Below, piece after piece: positions 49,966 through 58,646 of a DNA stretch of 64,000 nt (positions are counted from its first letter, which is position 1; each line of letters starts with the position of its first letter). This DNA comes from Mogibacterium sp. Lineage in GTDB: Bacteria > Bacillota > Clostridia > Peptostreptococcales > Anaerovoracaceae. The DNA is taken from assembly GCA_017510725.1 (NCBI GenBank), contig JAFWMD010000071.1, positions 1 to 64,000 on the forward strand. The letters run 5' to 3'. The notes under the pieces are model-generated. The model saw only the letters and a program-made list of their open reading frames with translations, had not been told where the DNA came from and searched no databases. The translations under genes were made by a program, and so were the position numbers.

Positions 49966-50433
49966 ATGAAAACATTAGTTGCTTATTTCTCGGCAAGCGG
50001 CAATACCGCATCACTCGCAAAGAGAGTGGCTCAGGCTGCAAAGGCTGATCTGTTTGAGATAAAGCCTGTTGAACCTTATACCGATGCAGACCTCAGGTGG
50101 ACCAATCCGCTGGCGAGATGCAATAAAGAGAAGCTCGGTAAAAAGGATGTGCCGATCGCGGACACTGTAAAAAACTTTGAGGAATATGATCTGGTGTTTA
50201 TCGGATTCCCGGTATGGTACTATACTGCTCCTAATATCATCGAGACCTTCGTAAAGAGCTATGACTTCAGCGGCAAGAAGGTGGCGCTGTTCGCAACATC
50301 CGGAGGAAGCGATATAAAGAAAGCTCCGGCAAAGCTGCAGCCGCTAATGAAGGGTGAGATCATTGACGCGAAGCTGTTCGCACCTGATCAGAGCTATTCT
50401 GATATCAACGTGTGGGCAAGCAAGCTGAAATAG
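49966..50433 (+). CDS. Flavodoxin
   Basis: A 155-residue flavodoxin. AYFSASGNTASLAKRVAQ is the phosphate loop; IGFPVWYYTAPNIIETFVK and FATSGGSDIKKAPAKLQ are typical of the Clostridia flavodoxin/NAD(P)H-quinone group. It carries electrons with FMN. AAAGGAGACGGAT precedes ATG 49966. Confidence 0.92.
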   Translation: MKTLVAYFSASGNTASLAKRVAQAAKADLFEIKPVEPYTDADLRWTNPLARCNKEKLGKKDVPIADTVKNFEEYDLVFIGFPVWYYTAPNIIETFVKSYDFSGKKVALFATSGGSDIKKAPAKLQPLMKGEIIDAKLFAPDQSYSDINVWASKLK

Positions 50434-50443
50434 CGGGGAAAAA

Positions 50444-51049
50444 ATGCTGTATATAATCCGACACGGAAAAACTGATATGAATGCGAAGATGCTCATGCAG
50501 GGCAGGAGCAACCATCCTCTCAATGAGACTGGTTTTGCGCAGGCTGAAGAAGCTGCAGGGCGCTTTGCTGACATGGGCGTAAAGATCGATAAAGTATATA
50601 CCAGTCCGCTCATAAGAGCCGTGCAGACTGCAGAGAAGATAGCACCGGATGCGGAGCTTACGGTGGATGAGAGGCTGATAGAGATGGATTACGGTCCGTA
50701 TGAGGGCATGGACCTCAGAAATCCGGCACCGGAAGTCATCAGCTTTTTCATGGATTTCGTAAACGTACCGGCACCGGAAGGCATGGAACCTCTGCCTGAT
50801 ATAGTTGAAAGGCTTGGCGAATTCCTTGAGGATATAGTCAGTGAGGCAGAGGAAAAGAACATCCTTATATCGACTCATGCCATAGCGATGAAGGGTGCTC
50901 TTGAATACCTTACGCCGGAATCAAAAGGCAGTTACTGGGCAAAAAACATAGGAAATTGTGACATCTATGCATCGGAGGTAAAGAACGGAAAGTTCTCCGT
51001 TCCGGTTTGCATTGAAGACGGAAAGAACCGCTGGGAAGGTGCAGAATAA
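50444..51049 (+). CDS. Histidine-phosphatase-superfamily protein
   Basis: A 201-residue phosphoglycerate-mutase-like phosphatase. IIRHGKTDMNAKMLMQGRSN contains the RHG motif with H7 as phospho-acceptor; EMDYGPYEGMD is the second acid region and LISTHAIAMKG the second His. It removes phosphate from a small metabolite that cannot be inferred. Starts 10 bp after the flavodoxin. Confidence 0.9.
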   Translation: MLYIIRHGKTDMNAKMLMQGRSNHPLNETGFAQAEEAAGRFADMGVKIDKVYTSPLIRAVQTAEKIAPDAELTVDERLIEMDYGPYEGMDLRNPAPEVISFFMDFVNVPAPEGMEPLPDIVERLGEFLEDIVSEAEEKNILISTHAIAMKGALEYLTPESKGSYWAKNIGNCDIYASEVKNGKFSVPVCIEDGKNRWEGAE

Positions 51050-51053
51050 TCGT

Positions 51054-52235
51054 ATGGAATACAGAAAACTTGGAAATACCGGACTTGAAGTTAGTGTTAT
51101 AGCGCTCGGATGCGAGGCGTTCGTAGAAGACAACAGCAATGCGAAGTCGTTCCTCGACATGGCAGAGAAGGCGGGGGTCAATTACTTTGACCTGTTTTCA
51201 CCTGATCCTGCCGCGAGGTCCGCGCTTGGCGAGGCACTGAAGGGCAGAAGGGAAAAGTTCATCATACAGTCGCATATTTCTTCCGTGTGGAAGAACGGAC
51301 AGTATGAGAGAAGCCGCAATCTTGATGATGTCAGGGCTGCATTCGAGGACTCACTGGAGAGACTTGGTACTGACTATATCGACGTAGGTATGATCCATTA
51401 CTGCGACGCTGACAGCGACTGGCAGACAATAAAGGACAACGGCATCGTCGAATACGCAAAGCAGCTGAAGGCTGAAGGAAAGATCCATCACATAGGCCTT
51501 TCGTCGCACAATCCTAAGGTCGCAATCAAGGCGATAGAAGAGGGCGATATTGAAGTGCTGATGTTCAGCATAAACCCGGTCTACGACATGCTGCCTGGTA
51601 CGGAGGTCGTGGATGACCTCTGGGCAGACGAGGTCTATGAAGGTGGATTCGTCAACATGGATCCTGAGCGTCAGAGACTGTATGAGCTCTGCGAAAGCAA
51701 GGGCGTCGGCATCACTGTCATGAAGGCGTTCGCCGGAGGTGACCTGCTGACTGCGGAAATGTCTCCTGCGGGAGCAGCGCTTACTCCGGTGCAGTGCATA
51801 AGCTACTGCCTGTCGAGGCCTGCTGTGGCTACTGTCTGCTCAGGTGCCAGAAACGATGAACAGCTGGCTGAAAGCATCGCTTACTGCGAGGCGACAGAAG
51901 CTGAGCGCGACTACGCTGAGGCATTTGCTGCCTTCCCGAAGGTGAGCTGGAGCGGTCACTGCATGTACTGCACTCACTGTCATCCGTGCCCGGCTGAGAT
52001 AGACATCGCTTTCGTCACAAAGCTGCTCAATCTCGTCATAGCCCACAATGAATCAAACGGTATAAAGGAGGGGACAGAAGGTTTCCGCGTTCCGGATACC
52101 GAGAGGATGCACTACGAAGTGCTTGAGAAGCACGCAGGTGACTGTCTGCAGTGCGGAATGTGCGAGACAAGATGCCCGTTTGATGTTAAGATACGTGAAA
52201 ACATGAAACACGCTGAAAAGGTATTCGGATTATGA
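51054..52235 (+). CDS. Aldo/keto reductase with C-terminal 4Fe-4S domain
   Basis: A 393-residue protein. The AKR barrel (about 1-285) starts EYRKLGNTGLEVSVIALGCE. The canonical catalytic Tyr after the FD motif is not there: the sequence is YFDLFSPDPAARSALG, a known variant group. A ferredoxin-like tail holds CMYCTHCHPCP and CLQCGMCETRCPFDV, likely one or two [4Fe-4S] clusters. It may couple NAD(P)H or ferredoxin to an unknown reduction. The stop overlaps the PhzF start (ATGA). Confidence 0.9.
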   Translation: MEYRKLGNTGLEVSVIALGCEAFVEDNSNAKSFLDMAEKAGVNYFDLFSPDPAARSALGEALKGRREKFIIQSHISSVWKNGQYERSRNLDDVRAAFEDSLERLGTDYIDVGMIHYCDADSDWQTIKDNGIVEYAKQLKAEGKIHHIGLSSHNPKVAIKAIEEGDIEVLMFSINPVYDMLPGTEVVDDLWADEVYEGGFVNMDPERQRLYELCESKGVGITVMKAFAGGDLLTAEMSPAGAALTPVQCISYCLSRPAVATVCSGARNDEQLAESIAYCEATEAERDYAEAFAAFPKVSWSGHCMYCTHCHPCPAEIDIAFVTKLLNLVIAHNESNGIKEGTEGFRVPDTERMHYEVLEKHAGDCLQCGMCETRCPFDVKIRENMKHAEKVFGL

Positions 52236-53014
52236 AGCAATATATAGTTGACGCATTCACCGATAAGCCGTTTGCAGGGAACCCTGCGGCAGTATGTGTA
52301 ATGGACAGATGGCCGTCGGAAGCTTCGATGATGAAGCTGGCGATGGAGAACAATCTGTCGGAGACTGCGTTCATCGTGAAAGAGGATGAAGGATATCATC
52401 TGCGATGGTTCACACCTGGGAGTGAGATAGAACTTTGCGGACATGCTACTCTTGCTTCAGCGTATGTGATACTTAATTTCGTTGAACCGGAGAGCTCATC
52501 GGTAAGCTTCAATACTATGAGCGGTGTTCTTACGGTGAAACGTAAGGGTGATCTCTATGAGATGGATTTCCCTACATATGATCTGAAAGAGATCCCTGTC
52601 ACTGACGACATGGAGAAGGCCTTCGGCGTACGTCCGGTTAAGGCGGTGCTTGGGCTCGACCTCGTCTGTGTCTTTGATAATGAAGATCAGGTAAGGAACA
52701 TGCAGCCTGATCAGGGCATGCTCATGAAGATAGAAGGACGCCTGCAGAACGCGACTGCAGCAGGAAGCGAAGTGGACTGTGTGTCGAGAAGCTTCGCACC
52801 AAAGGTAGCAATCGCTGAAGATCCTGTATGCGGGTCAGCGCACTGTCAGATAGCAGATTACTGGTCGCAGGTAATTGGAAAGAAGGAGATACTGGCTTAT
52901 CAGGCTTCGAAGCGCGGCGGATATCTGTACTGCGAACTGAAAGATAACGGCAGGATCGCAATAAGCGGCAAAGCTGCGCTCGTAGCGATATCCGAGATAA
53001 TGGCTGAACTGTAG
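52232..53014 (+). CDS. PhzF-family isomerase/epimerase
   Basis: A 260-residue PhzF-like protein with the catalytic Glu E44 (NLSETAFIV), RWFTPGSEIELCGHATLA and EDPVCGSAHCQIADYW, all hallmark segments. The diaminopimelate-epimerase fold carries out isomerisation on small acids; in most bacteria the substrate is not phenazine-related. It overlaps the AKR gene by 4 bp. Confidence 0.92.
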   Translation: MKQYIVDAFTDKPFAGNPAAVCVMDRWPSEASMMKLAMENNLSETAFIVKEDEGYHLRWFTPGSEIELCGHATLASAYVILNFVEPESSSVSFNTMSGVLTVKRKGDLYEMDFPTYDLKEIPVTDDMEKAFGVRPVKAVLGLDLVCVFDNEDQVRNMQPDQGMLMKIEGRLQNATAAGSEVDCVSRSFAPKVAIAEDPVCGSAHCQIADYWSQVIGKKEILAYQASKRGGYLYCELKDNGRIAISGKAALVAISEIMAEL

Positions 53015-53031
53015 GTCCACGGAGATTAAAG

Positions 53032-53952
53032 ATGAGAGATCTTGAAAAGAAGACTTGCCGCATAGGGCTGGTGCAGGCCGAGCCTGTGCTGTTCGATAAA
53101 AAGGCGAGTCTTGAAAAGGCATTGGCTTATATTGATGAGGCTGCGGAAAACGGGGCAGAGCTCATCGTTTTTCCTGAGCTTTTCATACCGGGATATCCGG
53201 TCGGCATGAACTTCGGATTCAGTGTCGGCAAAAGGTCTGAGCCGGGAAGGGAAGACTGGAAGCGCTATTACGATGCTTCTGTAGTTTTAGGCGGAGACGA
53301 ATTCAGACTGCTTGCTGAGGCGGCAAGGAAGACAGGAGCTTTCATAAGCATCGGCTTCTCGGAACGTGATGCTGTTGGCGGTACGCTGTACAACAGCAAT
53401 GCCATCTTTGAGCCTGACGGGTCATACAAGGTGCACCGCAAGCTCAAACCTACTGGTTCAGAGAGACTAGTCTGGGGCGATGCCGACAGGCATTACTTCC
53501 CGGTCACCGAAACACCATGGGGACCGGTCGGCAGTCTCATATGCTGGGAGAGCTATATGCCTCTGGCGAGGGTGGCGCTTTATCAGAAGGGGATAACTAT
53601 TTACATTTCGCCTAATACAAACGATAATCCTGAATGGCAGGCAACGATACAGCATATTGCTATCGAAGGCAAATGCTACTTTGTCAACGCGGACATGATA
53701 ATCCGCAAGGATTCGTATCCGGATGACCTGAGAGCGGAAGAGATAAAGGAGCTGCCTTATTGGGTCTGCCGCGGAGGAAGCTGTATAATCGATCCGTTCG
53801 GACATTACGTGACTGATCCGGTCTGGGACAAGGAGACGGTCATATATGCAGAACTCGACATGGAGCTGCCGGCTTCGTGCAAAATGGAACACGACGCAGT
53901 CGGGCATTATGCAAGGCCTGACGTGCTGAAGCTGGTGGTAGAAGATAAATAA
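53032..53952 (+). CDS. Nitrilase
   Basis: A 306-residue carbon-nitrogen hydrolase with the triad E49 (VFPELFIPGYP), K137 (HRKLKPTGSERLVWG) and C171 (LICWESYMPLAR). The CWExYMPLAR and HRKLxPTGSER segments are those of true nitrilases, which convert nitriles to acids plus ammonia, and separate it from amidases. GGAGATTAAAG precedes ATG 53032. Natural nitrile unknown; plant-derived nitriles are a possible source in a gut or rumen setting. Confidence 0.92.
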   Translation: MRDLEKKTCRIGLVQAEPVLFDKKASLEKALAYIDEAAENGAELIVFPELFIPGYPVGMNFGFSVGKRSEPGREDWKRYYDASVVLGGDEFRLLAEAARKTGAFISIGFSERDAVGGTLYNSNAIFEPDGSYKVHRKLKPTGSERLVWGDADRHYFPVTETPWGPVGSLICWESYMPLARVALYQKGITIYISPNTNDNPEWQATIQHIAIEGKCYFVNADMIIRKDSYPDDLRAEEIKELPYWVCRGGSCIIDPFGHYVTDPVWDKETVIYAELDMELPASCKMEHDAVGHYARPDVLKLVVEDK

Positions 53953-53971
53953 AACAGTGAGGAATAATGAA

Positions 53972-54265
53972 ATGATCACAGGAAAACAGAGAAGTGAACT
54001 GAAGAAGCTTGCTCAGGATCTTAAGCCGACTGTCATGATAGGCAAGGAGGATATCACCCCGACTGTCATTTCGGCGATTGATGATTACCTGAACGCGCAT
54101 GAGCTTGTCAAAGTGCAGATCCAGGAGGGCTCCCTGATGGAGCCTAAGGATGCTGCAAATGCTTTAGCTGAAGAGCTAGGCGCTGAATTCGTACAGGCAA
54201 TCGGCAGAAGATTTGTTCTGTACAGACAGGCAGCGGATCCGGACAAGAGAAAGATATTTATATAG
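53972..54265 (+). CDS. yhbY: YhbY/CRM-domain RNA-binding protein
   Basis: A 97-residue CRM-domain protein. ITGKQRSELKKLAQDLKPTV, GKEDITPTVISAIDDYLNAHEL and GRRFVLYR are typical, including the GxxR-like loop. YhbY associates with the pre-50S ribosomal subunit. I use ATG 53972 with GAGGA at 53958-53962; an in-frame GTG 53957 is the alternative. Confidence 0.93.
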   Translation: MITGKQRSELKKLAQDLKPTVMIGKEDITPTVISAIDDYLNAHELVKVQIQEGSLMEPKDAANALAEELGAEFVQAIGRRFVLYRQAADPDKRKIFI

Positions 54266-54282
54266 AAAAGGGGGATGCGGCT

Positions 54283-54654
54283 ATGAGATTCAGGATGATA
54301 CATGAGAACTTCAATGTGAGCGACCTTGATGTGTCGCTCGCTTTCTATGAGAAGGCTCTTGGCCTGAAGGAGGTCAGAAGGAAGCCGGCCAAAGACGGAT
54401 CGCACATTCTGGTCTATCTTGCTAATGAAGAGACTGATTTTGAACTGGAACTCACATGGCTCAGAGATCATCCGCAGAAGTACAATCTTGGCGAGGAGGA
54501 ATTCCACCTTGCGTTCAGAACGGACGACTTTGATGCGGCGCACGCGCTTCATGAGAGCATGGGCTGCATAGCCTTCGAAAATCACGATATGGGCATATAC
54601 TTCATAACAGATCCGGACGGTTACTGGCTGGAGATACTGCCGACGAGAGACTAG
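54283..54654 (+). CDS. gloA: Glyoxalase I / VOC-family protein
   Basis: A 123-residue VOC protein. The four metal ligands of glyoxalase I are at H7, E56 (FELELTW), H75 (EEFHLAF) and E117 (YWLEIL). It would isomerise the hemithioacetal of methylglyoxal and a thiol. AAAAGGGGGATGCGGCT precedes ATG 54283. Clostridia lack glutathione in many cases, so the thiol partner is open. Confidence 0.88.
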   Translation: MRFRMIHENFNVSDLDVSLAFYEKALGLKEVRRKPAKDGSHILVYLANEETDFELELTWLRDHPQKYNLGEEEFHLAFRTDDFDAAHALHESMGCIAFENHDMGIYFITDPDGYWLEILPTRD

Positions 54655-54672
54655 GAAAAAAGGGGCTTTAAG

Positions 54673-55179
54673 ATGAAGTGGAGCGGTAAAGGCATAGGCT
54701 GGCTGATAGCCGGCTTACTGATATGTGCAACAGCCTTTCCGGGTAACGGAATCGCAGATGTCATGAGCACTATAGCAATAGGGCTTGTGTTTATTTTGAT
54801 CTTTCTGATGAAGCAGAGGTTTCAGCCACGTGGATTAGGCTGGTTTATTGCGGGAGGGATTCTTATCGCTTTCGCTGTGGATTGTTTCTTCGATCAGCTC
54901 GGAGCATTCTTTTCAAAGGACGGTGGGGCTGATTCCGGCCTCCTGTCTGACATGTTCATTTCGCTTATCATAGCCGGCGGTTTCATGTACTTGTTCTATC
55001 GCAGAAACAGGGGGACGCTGGAGGATGTTGCCAACGGGGCGGAATACGTCGAAGAAAGCGAGTTTCCGTATCAGGAAGAAGTCTTCAAAGAGGAAACTGT
55101 TACGGTGGAAACTGAACAGACAGTAATTACACCGGAAGAAGAAACGAAAGTTGAAGTTGAAGTCTCAGACGGTAAGTGA
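54673..55179 (+). CDS. Hypothetical membrane protein
   Basis: A 168-residue protein with four hydrophobic segments in two similar halves: GIGWLIAGLLICATAF and GLGWFIAGGILIAFAV look like an internal duplication. A long acidic Glu/Val/Thr-rich tail follows (about 115-168). No family recognised. AAAAAGGGGCTTTAAG precedes ATG 54673. Its stop overlaps the next start. Confidence 0.75.
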   Translation: MKWSGKGIGWLIAGLLICATAFPGNGIADVMSTIAIGLVFILIFLMKQRFQPRGLGWFIAGGILIAFAVDCFFDQLGAFFSKDGGADSGLLSDMFISLIIAGGFMYLFYRRNRGTLEDVANGAEYVEESEFPYQEEVFKEETVTVETEQTVITPEEETKVEVEVSDGK

Positions 55180-56243
55180 TGAAGAAGCTTAACTGGATAG
55201 AGATAACAAGTTTATATATAGGCATAATAATGGGCGCGGGATTCGCGTCGGGCAGGGAGTGCTGGCAGTTCTTCGGCGTATTCGGAACCAAAGGATACGC
55301 GGGAGCTGCGGCGAGCACGGTCTGCTTTGTGCTTCTGGCGTGCATGCTTACATATATCGCACGCAGCAAGGGCACAGCAGACCTGGGCCGGCTCATCTGC
55401 CCGGTGGAGAGCCGGCCGGCCTATGAGATCATAGGCTGGGTGCTCGCCGCCATCTATTATTCCATGATAATCGCCATGACTGCTGCAGGAGGTTCTCTTC
55501 TTAACCAGCAGTTCGGCATCAACAAAGCCGTCGGCGGCATCATAATAGCTATCCTGTGCATCTTCACGGTTCTTGGCGATTTTGAGCGTGTATCAAAGAT
55601 ATTCAGACTGATGATACCGGTCCTGTTTGTAATAGGCATCGCTACGATCCTGCTGACGATCAGGGCGGACTTCAGTCAGAGCGGGCCTACAGAAGGGTAT
55701 ACTCCGGGACGCATGTCGCCTAACTGGCCGGTTTCAGCTCTGGTATTCATGGCATACAATACAACAGGCATGATAGCGATGTCCGGCAATTCCGCCATGA
55801 ACGCAAAAGACGCAAAGAACGCATACGCAGGCGCTGTTTCAGGCACACTCTGCCTCGGCGCTCTCACCATACTGCTCCTCAGAGCACTTCTGACCGATAT
55901 GGCGTTCAGCTCGGAACTCGACCTGCCAATGCTCGGATTTGCAGGCAGGCTCTCACCGGTTCTGAGCATCATCTACGCCGTGATCCTTTACGGAGCAGTG
56001 TATTCGACAGGAGCCAGCACGTACTATGGTTTCAGCACCAAACTCAGGCCGGGCAGGTACAAGAAGTGGATAATCATAGGCGGAGCGCTTGCAGGATTCC
56101 TGCTGGGGCTCACAGGATTCAAGAAACTGGTCGAATTCCTTTATCCTGCACAGGGATATATCGGGATCGTATTCATACTGCTGATAATCATCAATTTCTG
56201 CAGGGAGCTTGCAAAACCATCTGCAGAGAAAACGGAGAAATAA
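55179..56243 (+). CDS. YkvI-family membrane transporter-like protein
   Basis: A 354-residue protein with about ten transmembrane helices. SLYIGIIMGAGFASGRECWQFF, with its GxGxASGxE-type motif near the N-terminus, fits the YkvI group of LeuT/APC-fold putative amino acid permeases. It begins on the TGATG overlap with the upstream membrane protein and ends 1 bp before larB, so the three genes form one unit. Whether it carries a substrate of the larB/larC pathway is unknown. Confidence 0.85.
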   Translation: MKKLNWIEITSLYIGIIMGAGFASGRECWQFFGVFGTKGYAGAAASTVCFVLLACMLTYIARSKGTADLGRLICPVESRPAYEIIGWVLAAIYYSMIIAMTAAGGSLLNQQFGINKAVGGIIIAILCIFTVLGDFERVSKIFRLMIPVLFVIGIATILLTIRADFSQSGPTEGYTPGRMSPNWPVSALVFMAYNTTGMIAMSGNSAMNAKDAKNAYAGAVSGTLCLGALTILLLRALLTDMAFSSELDLPMLGFAGRLSPVLSIIYAVILYGAVYSTGASTYYGFSTKLRPGRYKKWIIIGGALAGFLLGLTGFKKLVEFLYPAQGYIGIVFILLIIINFCRELAKPSAEKTEK

Positions 56244-56244
56244 G

Positions 56245-57000
56245 ATGAACAATGACACCAGGCATACTCTTGAGGCTCTGAAAAGAGGCGAGATAAGTGT
56301 TGATGAAGCGCTGACACGCATCAAGACGGAACCATTCGAGGATATCGGATATTCGATGGTTGACCTGCACAGAAAAGTGATGCAGGGCGCACCGGAGGTC
56401 ATATACGGCGAGAGTAAAACTGCGGAACAGATCGCCGGCATCGTTGACGTGATGGTTGAGAGGGGACAGGAACCCATACTCGTGACCAGAATAGACGCAG
56501 CGAAGGCCGAAGTCCTTGCCGCGCGACACAAAATTATTTACAGCAAAGAGGCCCGCATCGCAGTCATAGGCGATAAGCCGGAACCTGATGGCATCGGTCC
56601 GATCGTCATCGCTACGGGCGGCACGAGTGACATCCCTATAGCAGAAGAGGCCGCAATCACTGCTGAGACACTCGGTAACGAGGTGGTTCGTCTTTATGAT
56701 GTCGGAGTAGCGGGCATACACAGACTGCTTGCTCACAAGGAGTACATAACACAGGCATCAGTTATTATCGCCATCGCGGGCATGGAAGGTGCCCTGGCAA
56801 GTGTAGTCGGCGGTCTGGCTGACTGTCCGGTCATCGCTGTTCCTACGAGCGTAGGTTATGGCGCGGCATTCGGAGGACTTTCAGCACTGCTTTCCATGCT
56901 GAATTCCTGCGCGAGCGGAGTAGCCTGCGTAAACATAGATAATGGATTCGGTGCTGGCTACATAGCAAGTCAGATAAACCACATGGAGGCAAAGAAATGA
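56245..57000 (+). CDS. larB: Nickel-pincer cofactor biosynthesis protein LarB
   Basis: A 251-residue LarB. GGTSDIPIAEEAAITAETLG and VVIAIAGMEGALASVVGGLA-like VIIAIAGMEGALASVVGGLA are strongly diagnostic, followed by VPTSVGYGAAFGGLSALLSM. LarB carboxylates and de-AMPylates nicotinic acid adenine dinucleotide in the first step of the nickel-pincer nucleotide pathway for LarA-type racemases and epimerases. It overlaps larC by 4 bp. Confidence 0.95.
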   Translation: MNNDTRHTLEALKRGEISVDEALTRIKTEPFEDIGYSMVDLHRKVMQGAPEVIYGESKTAEQIAGIVDVMVERGQEPILVTRIDAAKAEVLAARHKIIYSKEARIAVIGDKPEPDGIGPIVIATGGTSDIPIAEEAAITAETLGNEVVRLYDVGVAGIHRLLAHKEYITQASVIIAIAGMEGALASVVGGLADCPVIAVPTSVGYGAAFGGLSALLSMLNSCASGVACVNIDNGFGAGYIASQINHMEAKK

Positions 57001-57839
57001 AGCTGATGTACATAGACTGCAGCATGGGCGCAGCAGGCGACATGCTTACAGCAGCTCTCCTTGAGCTTCTGGAAACAGACGCACGTGCATCGTTCGTTGA
57101 GGAGTTCAACGGACTTGGCCTTCCGGGCGTTGTGATGGAAACAGAGCCTTCAGTCAAATGCGGCGTACAGGGCACTCACGTGCATATAAAGGTCCATGGT
57201 GCCGAGGAAGACGAACATCTGCATGACCACCACCACGATCACCACCATGATCACCACCATGATCACCCGCACCGTGCTCATGAGCATCATGAGCATGCTC
57301 ACGATGGTGAACCGCACACACATTCCCATAACGGAGTCGCAGAAATCAGACATATTGTGAAAGACCACCTGGATCTTCCGGAGAATATAAGAGAAGACGT
57401 CCTCGCGGTTTATGATATCATCGCCGATGCGGAGAGCAGGGCTCATGGCGTTCCGGTTACTGAGGTTCACTTCCACGAGGTGGGCACAATGGATGCGATA
57501 GCCGATGTGACAGCCGTATGCATGCTCATCGACCGCATCAAACCACAGAAGATCGCAGCGTCGCATGTTAATGTTGGCGGCGGAACTGTTAAATGTGCGC
57601 ATGGCATACTGCCGGTACCGGCTCCTGCGACTGCAAACATACTCGAGGGCATTCCTTCATATTCAGGGGATATCAGGAGCGAACTCTGCACGCCGACCGG
57701 TGCAGCTCTCCTCAGACACTTTGCAGAAGAGTTCGGGGACATGCCTCAGATGCATGTGGAGCGATGCGGATTCGGTATGGGTACCAAGGACTTTGAACGT
57801 GCAAACTGCGTTAAGATCGTTCTTGGAGAAACTGACTGA
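56997..57839 (+). CDS. larC: LarC N-terminal half (LarC1), nickel insertion
   Basis: A 280-residue protein matching the first part of LarC: DCSMGAAGDMLTAALLEL, VTEVHFHEVGTMDAIADVTA and SELCTPTGAALLRHFAEEFG. A His-rich insert at about 72-112 (HDHHHDHHHDHHHDHPHR and more) should hold nickel. Full LarC is about 400 residues; in Lactobacillus the second half (LarC2) is joined by ribosomal frameshifting. Here the frame ends exactly at the LarC1 boundary (KIVLGETD) and nothing like LarC2 follows within the window, nor are larE and larA present. Confidence 0.92.
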   Translation: MKLMYIDCSMGAAGDMLTAALLELLETDARASFVEEFNGLGLPGVVMETEPSVKCGVQGTHVHIKVHGAEEDEHLHDHHHDHHHDHHHDHPHRAHEHHEHAHDGEPHTHSHNGVAEIRHIVKDHLDLPENIREDVLAVYDIIADAESRAHGVPVTEVHFHEVGTMDAIADVTAVCMLIDRIKPQKIAASHVNVGGGTVKCAHGILPVPAPATANILEGIPSYSGDIRSELCTPTGAALLRHFAEEFGDMPQMHVERCGFGMGTKDFERANCVKIVLGETD

Positions 57840-57885
57840 TCAGTGCCCGGGATTTAATTCAGGGTTGACTATTTGACGATTGGCA

Positions 57886-57915
57886 TTGACCGCAAAGATA
57901 GCGGAGGAATATAAT
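57886..57915 (+). promoter_or_regulatory. Sigma-A promoter before the peptidoglycan-binding-domain gene
   Basis: TTGACC (57886-57891) and TATAAT (57910-57915), 18 bp apart, in the larC-downstream spacer. Confidence 0.7.
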
Positions 57916-57974
57916 TGATGCGTAAAATAATACCCGTAGGCCTTACGGCCGCATAAGGAGAAAAGAGGTGCATA

Positions 57975-58520
57975 ATGGGATTATTTGATAAGTTCAAAAA
58001 CAAAGAAGCAGAAGTAAAGAAAGAAGCTGAAGCTAAGACAGCTGAGGTCAAGAAGGAAGCTGAAGAAGCAGCAGCAAAGCTGAAGGCTGCTGAGGCTAAG
58101 GCAAGAGAAGAAGCATTCAACAAGAGAAACGAAGCTGTAAAGGCAGCTCAGCAGGAGAAGATCGCCGCAGAGCAGAAGGTTGCAGAGGCTAAGGCTGCTG
58201 CAGAGCAGAAAGTTGCAGAGGCAAAAGAGGCTGCAAAGAAGGAAGCAAACAAGGTATTCAAGCTCGCAGTAGACGGAGATTTCGGACCTAAGTCGATCAA
58301 GACTGTACAGCACCTTCTTGGCTGCAAAGAGGATGGCATCTGCGGAACAGAGACGATCAAGGCTATCCAGAAGCTGGTTGGCGCAGATCAGGACGGAGTC
58401 TGGGGAACACAGACATCCAAGGCTCTTCAGAAATTCCTCGGTGTAACTGTTGACGGAGTTGCAGGCCCTGAAACATTCAAGGCATTCCAGAAATGGGCAA
58501 ACAAGGAGCTCGGCTTCTAA
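57975..58520 (+). CDS. Coiled-coil protein with peptidoglycan-binding-type repeats, no signal peptide
   Basis: A 181-residue protein. Residues 1-92 are an Ala/Lys/Glu coiled coil (KKEAEAKTAEVKKEAEEAAA and similar). Residues 95-181 hold three tandem PG_binding_1-like units, each with DG..G..T...(I/L)Q: VDGDFGPKSIKTVQHLLG, EDGICGTETIKAIQKLVG, QDGVWGTQTSKALQKFLG, and a last VDGVAGPETFKAFQKW. There is no signal peptide, so it is either cytoplasmic or exported by a non-classical or phage-lysis route. AAGGAGAAAAGAGG precedes ATG 57975. It has its own promoter and terminator. Confidence 0.85.
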   Translation: MGLFDKFKNKEAEVKKEAEAKTAEVKKEAEEAAAKLKAAEAKAREEAFNKRNEAVKAAQQEKIAAEQKVAEAKAAAEQKVAEAKEAAKKEANKVFKLAVDGDFGPKSIKTVQHLLGCKEDGICGTETIKAIQKLVGADQDGVWGTQTSKALQKFLGVTVDGVAGPETFKAFQKWANKELGF

Positions 58521-58547
58521 ACCATAAATGAATAAAATGATAAAATG

Positions 58548-58575
58548 GTCCCTGCGTTTCCGCAGGGACTTTTTT
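58548..58575 (+). terminator. Strong terminator
   Basis: GTCCCTGCG (58548-58556), loop TTTC, CGCAGGGAC (58561-58569), then TTTTTT. Confidence 0.92.
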
Positions 58576-58646
58576 AGCTTAATGGGCTGTGATAGAATAC
58601 GTAAGATGCTTAATGACGGACGCTGATCAGCGTTGAAGAATAAGAG

